From: Aestuariibius sp. HNIBRBA575
Lineage (GTDB): Bacteria; Pseudomonadota; Alphaproteobacteria; Rhodobacterales; Rhodobacteraceae
DNA length: 64,000 bases
NCBI RefSeq assembly: GCF_040932005.1
Contig: NZ_CP162415.1
Span: forward strand, 1 to 64,000
Direction of reading: 5' to 3'
The notes under the pieces are model-generated. The model saw only the letters and a list, made by a program, of their open reading frames with translations, searched no databases and was not told where the DNA came from. The position numbers and the translations under genes are program-made. Shown one piece after another: positions 44,469 through 53,489 of this stretch (within the stretch, counting starts at the first letter, position 1; the number at the start of each line of letters is the position of its first letter).

Positions 44469-44488
44469 TGTCGGTGAAATCACCGACA
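44469..44488. promoter_or_regulatory. 20-nt palindrome in the leader of the Wza-like gene
   Basis: TGTCGGTGA-AA-TCACCGACA has 9-bp perfect arms, 44 nt upstream of the Wza-like start. It can be a dimer-binding operator or, on the minus strand, an RNA hairpin followed by TTTACG. Confidence 0.55.
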
Positions 44489-44518
44489 AGTCCTGAAAAC
44501 GGCTCTGACATGGGCGAA

Positions 44519-44538
44519 GTGCGGCCCAAAGGCCGCAC
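44519..44538. repeat. hairpin downstream of the TPR gene
   Basis: GTGCGGCC-CAAA-GGCCGCAC forms an 8-bp stem with a tetraloop, 22 nt after the TPR stop codon. There is no T tract, so it is a possible processing or weak terminator element. Confidence 0.5.
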
Positions 44539-44560
44539 CGATTGGCCCAGTCCGGGGCGA

Positions 44561-47002
44561 TTAGCGCGCCAGATCCGCGACGGCCTGTTCCAGTTCCTGC
44601 CCCAGTTCGGGATAGGCGCGCGCGCCCTGTTCCAGCAGGTTCTGTGCCGTTTCATAGGCCTGTGCGGCGGCGGTTTTCTGACTATCTGCTGCCAGCGCCC
44701 GCCCCAGATGATACCAGACGACGGGCTCTTCGGGCAGGGCCGCGGCCGCGATATCCAGCGCCTCAAGCGCGTCGTTGACTTCGCCACGCTGCAGGGCGAT
44801 CCAGCCAAATGTATCCAGCAAAGCAGGCACCTGAGAGCCGCGCAGACGGCGTGCCAGCAGCCAGGCCCGGTCCAGACTGGCGGGATCACTACGGCTGGTG
44901 GACAGCAGGCTGGCCAGATTGTTGGTCACCAGCAAATCATCCCCATTGCGTTCATAGAGCATCTCATAAAGCGCAATGGCGGCGTCGAAGTCTTCGGTTT
45001 CTTCGTGCAACCCGGCCTGCATCAACGCCAAAGCCCGGCTGTCGGGCAATGCGGCGCGGGCTTGGGTCAGGACATCGGTGGCACCGGGCAGATCGTTGTT
45101 CTGACGCAAAGCCGCATAAAGCGCGCCCCAGCCGCCTTCGAATTCAGGATGGGTGGCGGTCACATCACGGATCTGGGCCACGCCGGTTTCCTGATCGCCA
45201 TTGGCCCGGATGATCTGGGCCCGCAGCAACAATACTGCGGGTTCATCGGGATAGGTCTGGGCCAATTGCATGGCGCGATCGGTGGCATCAGGCAGTTGGC
45301 CGTTGCGGATCAGATCGCGGATAATGGCGATTTCTGCATTATACTGGCCTTCGGATTGGCCAGCCAGGGATTGCAGGAACGCACTCAGCGCGTCGGTCTG
45401 TTGGGTCTGTGACAGCAGTTGCGCCTGTAGCTCATTGGCCACCGCTTCGCCTTCGGCCCCCGGAAAGCCCTGACGGATGGCGTCAATATCCTGCTGGACA
45501 CGACCGATGTCTTCCATTGCTAGGTGCACACGGGTCAGGGCCACCAGCAATTGCAGATTGCTGGGGTTCTGACGCAGGGAATCCAGCAACAGCGATTCGG
45601 ACGACACATATTCCTGTTGTTCATTCAGATAGGCGGTATAGCGCAGGGTTTCATTGGGGCCGCGATTGGACATTTCTACAGCGCGCGACAGCATTTCCGC
45701 CATCAATTCAATCCGTCCCTCGCGGCGATAGGCCGAAGCCAGCAACGATACGGTTTCTGAATCATTGGGTGAATTGGCCAAAGCTTCGCGCAGGTTGCGG
45801 ATCGCTTCGGCGGTTTTGTCGTCGCTGATCAGCCAGAGCGACCGCATCTTCAACGCCTCGACCTGCCCCGCATCATGGTCCAGTACCTGTTCGATCAACG
45901 CGCGTGCGCCGACATTATTGCCCACAGCGTCGCGCATCCGGGCCAGTTGCACCCGGATTTGGTTTACATCTTCGGACGGTTCCATCCCATCGATGGATTG
46001 CTCTAGTTCAGCCATGGCCGCGTCCTGATCCCCATGGGCAAAACTGGCCCCGGTTTTGATCATAATAAAATCCAGCAGGTTCGCTTCTATGTCTGTGGGC
46101 AACGGCGTTTGGTTCAGCATGTCGGTCAGTTCCGCCAGCATCACCTGACTGGATTTGGCCTCGCCCAGAATGCGCAGATAGATCAGCCGGTTATCGGCAA
46201 TGTCACTGTCGGGATCAATGCGGCCGCGAAGCCATGACAAAGCGTCGTCAATACGTCCGGCCCGCACGTAAAAATCCATCAACATCCGCTGTACGTCCTG
46301 ATCTTCGGGAAACAGGGTGGTCATATGCAGCAGCTGGGTTTCGACCTCAGGGCCCATGCCCAGCAGGTTCAGCGATTGCAGCTTGGCCAGATTCAGATCG
46401 CGGTCCTGAGGGTGATGTTCCAGCCCCAGCTCGGCCTGATCCAGACTGTCATTCGGGCGGTTGTCCCGCAGGGCACTGGTGATCAAAATCCGGTGCACAG
46501 ACAGCAATGTCGGGTCCTGTGCGATCAGGGCCGTGGCGCGACGTGTGGCATCGGCCTGACGGGCCAGATCATTGTCCAGAACCGCTTTGCGATAATCCAG
46601 CGCCGCGAGAATCGCCAAGGCCGGCACATCCTGATCATCAATCGATGTGATCGTCCCGGCATATTTGGCGGCTTCTTCCCATGCGCCACTTTCAAAGGCG
46701 AGCGTCGCCAGAGCGCGGTTTGCCTCTAGGTCCTGTGGGATGGATTCGATGATCTGAACATATTGCCCAAACGCATCCCGTGTGCGGCCCTGTTCCATCA
46801 GAATTTCGGCAAACATCAGCCGCGCATCCCGTAATGTCGGGTCACGCAGCAACGCGTTACGCAATTCCACCAAAGCGCGGGATTCATCCCCTTGGGCCAA
46901 TAATTCTTGCGCCGTTTCGAAATGTTCTGCGGCGCGTTCCTCGGCGGATTTACATGCAGCCAATCCAAGGGCCAGTGTCAGGACAAGAAAAATGCGGGTC
47001 AA
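44561..47002 (-). CDS. TPR-repeat lipoprotein of the PEP-CTERM EPS system (PrsT-like)
   Basis: 813 residues from a TTG at 47002, chosen because GGAG lies six bases upstream. This start gives a perfect lipoprotein signal (FLVLTLALGLAAC, cysteine at about residue 17); a longer start at 47047 would bury it. The rest is a chain of tetratricopeptide helices (for example HFETAQELLAQGDESRALVELRNALLRDP near the N-terminus). It matches the large TPR proteins of PEP-CTERM/EPS loci (TIGR02917 type), thought to be periplasmic scaffolds for polymer export or protein sorting. It is divergent from the ATPase gene across a 206-nt promoter region. Confidence 0.85.
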   Translation of the reverse strand: MTRIFLVLTLALGLAACKSAEERAAEHFETAQELLAQGDESRALVELRNALLRDPTLRDARLMFAEILMEQGRTRDAFGQYVQIIESIPQDLEANRALATLAFESGAWEEAAKYAGTITSIDDQDVPALAILAALDYRKAVLDNDLARQADATRRATALIAQDPTLLSVHRILITSALRDNRPNDSLDQAELGLEHHPQDRDLNLAKLQSLNLLGMGPEVETQLLHMTTLFPEDQDVQRMLMDFYVRAGRIDDALSWLRGRIDPDSDIADNRLIYLRILGEAKSSQVMLAELTDMLNQTPLPTDIEANLLDFIMIKTGASFAHGDQDAAMAELEQSIDGMEPSEDVNQIRVQLARMRDAVGNNVGARALIEQVLDHDAGQVEALKMRSLWLISDDKTAEAIRNLREALANSPNDSETVSLLASAYRREGRIELMAEMLSRAVEMSNRGPNETLRYTAYLNEQQEYVSSESLLLDSLRQNPSNLQLLVALTRVHLAMEDIGRVQQDIDAIRQGFPGAEGEAVANELQAQLLSQTQQTDALSAFLQSLAGQSEGQYNAEIAIIRDLIRNGQLPDATDRAMQLAQTYPDEPAVLLLRAQIIRANGDQETGVAQIRDVTATHPEFEGGWGALYAALRQNNDLPGATDVLTQARAALPDSRALALMQAGLHEETEDFDAAIALYEMLYERNGDDLLVTNNLASLLSTSRSDPASLDRAWLLARRLRGSQVPALLDTFGWIALQRGEVNDALEALDIAAAALPEEPVVWYHLGRALAADSQKTAAAQAYETAQNLLEQGARAYPELGQELEQAVADLAR

Positions 47003-47208
47003 AGAAATCTCCAAGAGATAAGAAGCGAAAAAGGACGGTGAGACCAAAGAAGATGGCTCATAAATACGCGGGTTTGCTAGGTCCTGTCGTATAATGGCAA
47101 ATTACAATTTAACAAAGTTGGTTTTCATCTTTGCAGGGCTTGGCAGGTTTCTGTAAGGAATGCGAGGCCGGTTCTTTTGGGCCGTCTATATATTTATTGG
47201 GGTTATAA

Positions 47209-48057
47209 ATGGCGTCAGAGCGACTTTATCTGGAACATTTCGGATTTTCCGAGAGACCCTTTACTCTATTGCCCGACCCGGATTTGTTGTTTTGGTCGTC
47301 TCAGCACCGCAAAGCATTTGATGTGATGCAATACGGATTGTTCACGCGATCCCCGGTCACATTGCTGACGGGGGAAATTGGTGCGGGCAAAACCACGCTG
47401 GTTCAGACCCTGTTGCGTCAGATGGATGACGGGGTCACGGTGGGTTTGATTTCCAATGCGCAGGGCGGGCGGCATGATCTGCTGCGCTGGGTGCTCAGGG
47501 CGTTTGATCTGCCGCTGGAACCTCATGCGGATTACGTGACTGTGTTTCACGCCTTTCAGGATTTTATGCTGGCCGAATATGCGGCCGGGCGGCGGGTGCT
47601 GCTGATCGTCGACGAAGCCCAGAACCTGTCCCAAGAGGGGCTCGAAGAGGTGCGGATGCTGACCAATATCAATTCCGGCAAAGATGAATTGCTGCAATTG
47701 CTGTTGGTGGGCCAGCCCGAATTGCGCGACACGGTGCGCCATCCCAATATGCGCCAACTGGCCCAGCGGATTACCGCGGCCATCCATCTACAGGCGCTGA
47801 CGGCAGATGAAACCAGCGATTACATCCATCACCGGCTGACCAATGTGGGCGGCACCGGTACGGAAATCGCCGCCAGTGCCATTGCCATGATCCACGAACA
47901 TGCGGGCGGCATTCCCCGTATTCTCAATCAACTTTGTGATTTGGCTTTGCTTTATGCTTGGGGGCAGGATCAGACCAGCGCCACCGCCGAGGATGTCCAG
48001 AGCGTGATGGAATCGGATGTCTTTCTGCGCAGTACAGATCAGGAGACGCGGCCATGA
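47209..48057 (+). CDS. AAA ATPase of the PEP-CTERM EPS system (ExeA-like)
   Basis: 282 residues. It starts LYLEHFGFSERPFTLLPDPDLLFW, the signature of this ATPase group (TIGR03015/ExeA). Walker A is LTGEIGAGKTTLV with Lys61, and Walker B is LLIVDEAQNLS; LLVGQPEL follows. No membrane segment is seen, so it is cytosolic. Members sit in EPS/exosortase loci next to the chain-length protein and kinase, as here. GGGG lies seven bases before the ATG. Its stop overlaps the start of the next gene. Confidence 0.93.
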   Translation: MASERLYLEHFGFSERPFTLLPDPDLLFWSSQHRKAFDVMQYGLFTRSPVTLLTGEIGAGKTTLVQTLLRQMDDGVTVGLISNAQGGRHDLLRWVLRAFDLPLEPHADYVTVFHAFQDFMLAEYAAGRRVLLIVDEAQNLSQEGLEEVRMLTNINSGKDELLQLLLVGQPELRDTVRHPNMRQLAQRITAAIHLQALTADETSDYIHHRLTNVGGTGTEIAASAIAMIHEHAGGIPRILNQLCDLALLYAWGQDQTSATAEDVQSVMESDVFLRSTDQETRP

Positions 48058-49601
48058 TGACAGAAATCCGGTTTTACCTCGCGCTGTTCTGGCGTCGTCT
48101 GCCGCTGTTTCTGCTGGTGTTTCTGTCCTTGTCCGCGATTGGGGTCTTTGCTGCGTTCAGCCTGCCCCCGGTGTATCAATCTCAGGCTCGCCTGCTGGTC
48201 GAAAGCGCGCAGATCCCCGGCGATCTGGCGGAATCGACCGTGGATGTGGCCGCGCGCGAACAATTGCAGATCTTTGAAACCCGCCTGCTGACCCGTGACA
48301 ACCTGTTGGATGTGGCCAACCGGCTGCGCCCCTTTGCCGATCAGGGCCGCATGAACCCGGATGAAATCGTAGAGGCCATGCGCAGTGCCACATCCGTGCG
48401 CAGTTCTACCGGGCGGGATCAGGCGACGCTGATGACCCTGTCCTTTGACAGTCCGCGCGCCGGGATCACGGCGGCGGTTCTGGATGAATATCTGACCTTC
48501 TTGCAAGAAGAAGACGCACAATATCGGTCCACCCGCGCCGGTCAGACCGAACGGTTTTTCCGCCAAGAAGTGACCCGTCTGGGCGACGAATTGTCCCAAC
48601 AAAGCGCGCGCATTCTGAGCTTTAAAAACGAAAATGCCGCCGCCCTGCCTGAGGGGCTGAATTACCTGCGTACCTTGCAATTGAATGTGCAGGATCGGAT
48701 TGCCCAGATCGACCGCGAAGTGTCTGGCCAGATTGAACAGCGTGAACGGTTGATCCAGGTGTTTGACGCAACCGGACGCACGACCGCGCCGACCCCCACC
48801 CAAATGAGCCCCGAAGAGCGTCGTCTGGCTGAAATGCGTGTGCAGCTGACCGACCTAGAAGCGGTCTATTCAGACACAAACCCAAGGGTTCTGGCGTTGC
48901 GTAATCGGGTTCTTCAGCTGGAACAGAGCCTAGATACGACCCCTGCAACCGAAACCGAAGTCGAAGCCCCCCAAGACCCGGCGCAGATTATGTTTGGTCT
49001 GCAAGTGTCAGAAATCGAAACCCGACTGGAACAGCTGGCCGAAGAAAAGACCCGCTACGAAGCCCAATTGGTCGAGATCGAAACATCCATTGCAGCCACC
49101 CCGGCCAATGCCATCGCGCTGGAGGCGTTGAACCGGGATTACGACAATATTCAGGCCCAGTATAACACGGCTGTTGATCGGCTGGCGCGCGCGTCAACCG
49201 GGGAACGGATTGAAACCCTGTCCCAAGGTCAGCGTGTGACCGTGATCGAACAACCGGCCATTCCGTCGGATCCTTATAAACCCAACCGCAAACTTGTGGC
49301 CGCGGGCGGTGTTCTGGGCGGGGCGTTTGCCGGGATGGGGCTGATTGTGGCGCTGGAATTCCTGTCCAGCGCAATCAAACGTCCGGCGGATTTGGTCCGG
49401 GGCATGGGGATCACCCCACTGGCGACCATTCCTTATATGCGCACCCGTCGTGAAAAACGCCGTCGGTTTGCGATGCGCAGCTTTGTGGTGATTGTGATTT
49501 TCCTGACCATTCCGGGCGGGCTTTATGCATTCCATGTGTATTATATGCCGCTGGATGTGGTGATCGCGCGATTGGCGTCGCGTTTTGGCTTTTATTTGTA
49601 A
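48054..49601 (+). CDS. polysaccharide chain-length determinant (Wzz/GNVR domain)
   Basis: 515 residues from the ATG at 48054, which overlaps the ATPase stop. A first membrane segment (LPLFLLVFLSLSAIGVFAAF) starts the Wzz domain (YQSQARLLVESAQIP). A long periplasmic coiled coil (~180-420) follows, ending in the GNVR-like VIEQPAIPSDPYKPNRK. A second pair of membrane segments includes VAAGGVLGGAFAGMGLIVAL and an extra helix near the C-terminus. It lacks a kinase domain, which is encoded by the next gene. It is the co-polymerase that sets chain length in PEP-CTERM EPS loci (TIGR03007 type). Confidence 0.9.
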   Translation: MMTEIRFYLALFWRRLPLFLLVFLSLSAIGVFAAFSLPPVYQSQARLLVESAQIPGDLAESTVDVAAREQLQIFETRLLTRDNLLDVANRLRPFADQGRMNPDEIVEAMRSATSVRSSTGRDQATLMTLSFDSPRAGITAAVLDEYLTFLQEEDAQYRSTRAGQTERFFRQEVTRLGDELSQQSARILSFKNENAAALPEGLNYLRTLQLNVQDRIAQIDREVSGQIEQRERLIQVFDATGRTTAPTPTQMSPEERRLAEMRVQLTDLEAVYSDTNPRVLALRNRVLQLEQSLDTTPATETEVEAPQDPAQIMFGLQVSEIETRLEQLAEEKTRYEAQLVEIETSIAATPANAIALEALNRDYDNIQAQYNTAVDRLARASTGERIETLSQGQRVTVIEQPAIPSDPYKPNRKLVAAGGVLGGAFAGMGLIVALEFLSSAIKRPADLVRGMGITPLATIPYMRTRREKRRRFAMRSFVVIVIFLTIPGGLYAFHVYYMPLDVVIARLASRFGFYL

Positions 49602-49613
49602 GGGGACGGGTCT

Positions 49614-50474
49614 GTGGAAAAACTGCAACGTGCATTAGAAAAAGCCCGCGCCAGCCGCCAAGGTCAAACCGAAGCCGGGCCTGTCACGCAGCCCAGATCT
49701 TCGGCTTTGCGGGCGGGGCATCCGGCCCCTGTTGCCCCGTCTGGTAACGCAGATGTCTGGGACAGCTTGCCGCGGATGAATGTGGATCTGAAAACGCTGG
49801 CCAAGAACCGGATCATTGCCCAGGACGGCGTTGCCGAAGCCGGGTCCTATGACCTGTTGCGCACCCGGTTGCGCGACGAGGTGCAGCGCAAGAAATACAA
49901 ACGGATCGCCATCACGTCTCCGGCGCCGAATGCAGGCAAAAGCACCACATTGACCAATCTGGCCTTTGCTTTGGGGCGGTTGCCGTTTCAACGCACGATG
50001 GTGTTTGATCTGGATTTGCGCCGCCCGGCGATGCACCGATTGCTGGGGCAGCAACCTGCCTCGGATCTGGGACAGGTGATCACCGGGCAGGTGCCTTTGC
50101 AGGACAATGTCCAACGGTATGGGGCCAATCTGGCCTTTGGCTTGAACCGGGGCCCTGTGTCACAATCGTCTGAATTGCTGCAAAGCCATCAGATGGAAAC
50201 CTTTCTCAGCGAAACGGAGCAGGCCTATGAACCTGACCTGATGCTGTTTGATATGCCGCCGTTTCTGGTGGTGGATGATGCGCTGGGGTTTTTGCGTCAC
50301 ATTGATGGGGTGATTTTGGTGGTCGAAGCCGAACATACCCCGCCCAGCCAGATCGAAAAAATCGAAGAACGGCTGGTGGGGTTGACCAATCTGGTGGGGG
50401 TTGTGCTGAACAAATGCAATTTCCCCGAAGATGGGGATCGCAGCAAGTACGGCTATTCCTACGGTTATTCCTGA
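49614..50474 (+). CDS. BY-kinase-type tyrosine autokinase (CpsD/PEP-CTERM type)
   Basis: 286 residues from a GTG at 49614. After a ~75-residue linker it has the P-loop ITSPAPNAGKSTT with Lys109, then the Walker A' aspartate block MVFDLDLRRPAMHRLLG and LMLFDMPPFLVVDDALGF. The C-terminus is tyrosine-rich (YGYSYGYS), the autophosphorylation cluster of BY-kinases. It would cycle with the chain-length protein encoded 12 nt upstream to control polymerisation. It converges with the next glycosyltransferase gene, three bases away. Confidence 0.92.
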   Translation: MEKLQRALEKARASRQGQTEAGPVTQPRSSALRAGHPAPVAPSGNADVWDSLPRMNVDLKTLAKNRIIAQDGVAEAGSYDLLRTRLRDEVQRKKYKRIAITSPAPNAGKSTTLTNLAFALGRLPFQRTMVFDLDLRRPAMHRLLGQQPASDLGQVITGQVPLQDNVQRYGANLAFGLNRGPVSQSSELLQSHQMETFLSETEQAYEPDLMLFDMPPFLVVDDALGFLRHIDGVILVVEAEHTPPSQIEKIEERLVGLTNLVGVVLNKCNFPEDGDRSKYGYSYGYS

Positions 50475-50477
50475 TCG

Positions 50478-51452
50478 CTATTTATATTCGATCAGCCCGG
50501 CGGGACGGTTCAGCAACCGGCGCAGGTGAAATTCCAGCACACCCTGCCCTTCGGCGAATTTCGCCAATGTCAGCAATATCGCGGTTTGCCACCCCAGTTT
50601 GGTGAACCCGTCCCGTCGTGCCATGCGCAGGATTTGGGCGGGATAGACCCAGATCAGCATCAACGCCCAAGGGCTGATCAAACTCAAAAATACGATCAGC
50701 GCCGGTATCCCCAGCCCCCATAGGGCCGAACGTTTTGTTTCGCTGACAAAGTGTTTTTCAGGCGGGGATCCGTGCAAAAAGGCCCCTTCGGCAAAGGCAT
50801 GACCGGATCGCCGGGCGCGTTTCCAATATTGTGAAAACCGGGTCATGGCCGCGTCATGCAGCGCCATTTCCACATCGATCCGCCAGATTTTCCACCCTTT
50901 GGCACGCAGACGCACACACATTTCAGGCTCTTCGCCTGCAATCAAACCGGGATTATAGCCGCCCACCTGTTGCACAGCGTCAAAACGCATCAAGGCATCG
51001 CCGCCACAGGCGCGGGCCTGCCCGATAGGCGTGTCCCATTCCCGATCACATTGCGCGTTATAGAGGGATGCGTCGGGAAACCGTTCCCGCCGCCGCCCAC
51101 AGACCACGGCGATATCAGGATGGGCGATCAGATGGGCCTTGGCTTGATCCAGCCAACCGCCCTGCAATTCGCAATCCCCGTCCAGAAATTGGACAAATTC
51201 AGGTGGATTAGAGCCTGAAAGCTGCGCAATGCCCGCATTGCGCGCCCGGGCTGCGGTGAATTTTTGGCGCATGTCCAACGCCACAACTTCGACGCCGCGC
51301 CCCTGTGCCATTTCCACGGATCCATCAGTTGATCCGCTGTCCACATACACAATCCTGTCAAACCCGCGCAGGGATGTCAGACATTGCACCAAACGATCGC
51401 CTTCGTTGCGGCCAATCACGATGGCGGCGATGCTTATAGGGGCGGAATGCAT
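50478..51452 (-). CDS. membrane-bound family 2 glycosyltransferase
   Basis: 324 residues. GT-A motifs: IAAIVIGRNEGDRLVQCL near the N-terminus, YVDSGSTDGS, FVQFLDGDCELQ (metal-binding DGD) and GEEPEMCVRLRAKGW. Two hydrophobic segments near the C-terminus (LGIPALIVFLSLISPWALMLIWVY) anchor it to the membrane. This resembles the ExoO/ExoU-like and succinoglycan-type transferases. Its start codon overlaps the stop of the upstream sulfotransferase by one base, so they are in one operon. Confidence 0.92.
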   Translation of the reverse strand: MHSAPISIAAIVIGRNEGDRLVQCLTSLRGFDRIVYVDSGSTDGSVEMAQGRGVEVVALDMRQKFTAARARNAGIAQLSGSNPPEFVQFLDGDCELQGGWLDQAKAHLIAHPDIAVVCGRRRERFPDASLYNAQCDREWDTPIGQARACGGDALMRFDAVQQVGGYNPGLIAGEEPEMCVRLRAKGWKIWRIDVEMALHDAAMTRFSQYWKRARRSGHAFAEGAFLHGSPPEKHFVSETKRSALWGLGIPALIVFLSLISPWALMLIWVYPAQILRMARRDGFTKLGWQTAILLTLAKFAEGQGVLEFHLRRLLNRPAGLIEYK

Positions 51453-52303
51453 CAGGATGGATCCGGGTAGATGCCGGAGAGCTCTGGGCGATCTGGGAAC
51501 ATTCTAAGCAGTTTTTGGCGATCCGCGCGAAATGTTGTGATCAGATTGTTGCGCATCGGAAGGGGTAGGCTGGGTCGATTTTGAATCTGACGTTTGGCCT
51601 TCACAACATCGCGCAGGCTTTGGGGGACAAGGCTGCGGCGCAACCAGGTTGCGACCGGGTTGCCGATCAACAACCGATCCAGTGGGCGTTTACGGATACG
51701 TTCGCTGGACACGTTTACTCGGGCTTGATCATTTTGCCAGGCCAAATCAGGTCGTTGTAGGAACTGGCCCACCTGCATTAGCATCGCTTGGGGATCTGTT
51801 TTGAGTTGTGCCATGTTAAGGATTAGAATGTTATCTGAGCCATAGGCATCCACCCAAGGAGAAATTTGGGTCCCATATTCACTATAAGCCTGTAACTCCG
51901 GATGGCGCGTGACAGCCTGTTCAATCGGACCCTGCATGACACCTTGAGTCCATTCGTGAATATAATGGGAGATCAGGCGTTCAATTGGATCACGTAGGAT
52001 ATAAATCAGTTTTGGGGTCGCGCCACTGGCCAACAAGCGTGGAAGTGTCTCTGGATAGGTTGGCAGCTTGGTGTAGTGTGTGCTGGCTTCGCCACATAGA
52101 TCACCGGTCTGGGCGGTTGAATAGAGCGATTGATACCAGTCGTGCCCCCGGGAAAATTCGGCATCATCAGAAAAGAAATTGGGTTCCTTTGGGGTGGTCA
52201 TGAACAGACCTTCTTGAGCGCTAAGCTGCGCGGCAAGTGTTGAAGTGCCACATTTCATGGCACCAATGATGATGAAGTCGGGGAGAGAGGGAGGCTGATT
52301 CAT
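51452..52303 (-). CDS. sulfotransferase (4)
   Basis: 283 residues. It has FIIIGAMKCGTSTLAAQLS (PAPS loop, about residues 10-28), KEPNFFSDD, and LIYILRDPIERLISHYIHE (3'-phosphate site, RDP...S). The pattern is that of heparan-type sulfotransferases (PF00685), common in marine bacterial polysaccharide loci. It is encoded between two GT2 genes on the same strand, 5 nt from one and overlapping the other, so it very likely modifies the same chain. Confidence 0.92.
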   Translation of the reverse strand: MNQPPSLPDFIIIGAMKCGTSTLAAQLSAQEGLFMTTPKEPNFFSDDAEFSRGHDWYQSLYSTAQTGDLCGEASTHYTKLPTYPETLPRLLASGATPKLIYILRDPIERLISHYIHEWTQGVMQGPIEQAVTRHPELQAYSEYGTQISPWVDAYGSDNILILNMAQLKTDPQAMLMQVGQFLQRPDLAWQNDQARVNVSSERIRKRPLDRLLIGNPVATWLRRSLVPQSLRDVVKAKRQIQNRPSLPLPMRNNLITTFRADRQKLLRMFPDRPELSGIYPDPS

Positions 52304-52308
52304 ACTAT

Positions 52309-53304
52309 TTACTCGGGTGCGCGAGAGGCCCCAAGTGGGGAGCTGAAATTGGTCCAGATATCACGCCATTCAGCTTGGTGCGCTTTGGGAGGGGTACGCG
52401 CTAAGAGGAGCCGGGCCCAGGCAATGCCCCGCCCCATACTCCACGCAATATTGGCCGCCAACAATCCCAGATGACCGTATCGTTGATACAGAAACCTGGT
52501 GCGAGACGCGTAATAGTAACCAGGAAGGCGCTTTTTCTGCGCGGACAAGCTTTTGACAGGGGCTGATCCCCCTCGAAAGTGCACGGCGACCGCGTCTGGG
52601 ATATAGGCGATTTTCCACCCTGCCCTGGCCGCCCGTAGACAATATTCGGAATCTTCAAAATATAGAAAATAGCCATCATCCATCAATCCAACATGTCCAA
52701 GCATTTTTCCGGACAGCAAAATACAGGCAAAACTGGCCCATTCGATCTGGGTGGGATCAGGCGGGGTACCCAATGCAATCTGGGTGTGTCGCAACATCGT
52801 TGAAATCAGCCCGGTCTTTGCGCCCCGATCCAGCTCCGACAGAATTGAAGCGAACCGGAAACAGCTGATTTGCGCCTGGCCATCCTCATGTTCCAACCGG
52901 GGCGCAAACAGGCCAATTTCGGGTTGGCTTTGTGCTGCGTTCAAGATTGCACTGCAGAAATTGGGCCGCAACACCGCATCAGAATTCAGGATCAGATAAT
53001 ACTTTGCACGGGCTGCGGTCAGGCCCAGATTATGCCCCCCGGAAAACCCAGTGTTCCTATCCGATTGAATGAGGGTAACCCGGTCAGATTCCTGAGATGT
53101 CTTTATCCAATGGTCAATTGTTTCAGCAGATCCGTCATGCGAAGCATTATCGATGACAACAACCTTCACAGATAGGTTTGGGCGATGTGCATCAAGGTCT
53201 GCAACGACAGAATTCAGACAATCCAATGTCATCTGTGCTGTTTTGTAATTGATGATAGAAATCAGCAACTCATAAGGGGGGGCGGTTGCGTCTCCAAAGT
53301 CCAT
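52309..53304 (-). CDS. family 2 glycosyltransferase, rhamnosyltransferase-like
   Basis: 331 residues from the ATG at 53304; an upstream ATG at 53394 adds a non-conserved 30 residues. Motifs: LLISIINYKTAQMTLDCLNSV, VVIDNASHDGS, NTGFSGGHNLGL, LNSDAVLRP (in place of DDD) and GYFLYFEDSEYCLRAARAGW. It matches the WbbL/RfbF rhamnosyltransferase-like group of GT2. It is the first gene of a minus-strand operon with a sulfotransferase and another GT2. Confidence 0.9.
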   Translation of the reverse strand: MDFGDATAPPYELLISIINYKTAQMTLDCLNSVVADLDAHRPNLSVKVVVIDNASHDGSAETIDHWIKTSQESDRVTLIQSDRNTGFSGGHNLGLTAARAKYYLILNSDAVLRPNFCSAILNAAQSQPEIGLFAPRLEHEDGQAQISCFRFASILSELDRGAKTGLISTMLRHTQIALGTPPDPTQIEWASFACILLSGKMLGHVGLMDDGYFLYFEDSEYCLRAARAGWKIAYIPDAVAVHFRGGSAPVKSLSAQKKRLPGYYYASRTRFLYQRYGHLGLLAANIAWSMGRGIAWARLLLARTPPKAHQAEWRDIWTNFSSPLGASRAPE

Positions 53305-53403
53305 GGCAAGTATATTTTCTCCGGAAAAAAGCACAAATAATGTGTTTGTTGATGAATTAAATCCAATTTTGTCGCAAGCTAGAACTTGTGGCATTTCGCG
53401 AAA

Positions 53404-53420
53404 TTCTCTGTCTCAGAGAA
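53404..53420. promoter_or_regulatory. inverted repeat in a divergent promoter region
   Basis: TTCTCTG-TCT-CAGAGAA (7-bp arms) lies between the divergent GT2 and membrane-polymerase genes, a possible operator. Confidence 0.4.
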
Positions 53421-53489
53421 AAGACATCTCGTCTTGGATGGGGTTCTGTGACAGGTTCCAAGGGTCGTCGCTTTAAGGTTGGCTAAGTT

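Noticed and set aside
47090..47095. TATAAT as a promoter -10 for the ATPase operon
   Set aside because: No acceptable -35 element lies 16-18 bp upstream, and the site is 113 nt from the start codon; too weak to annotate.
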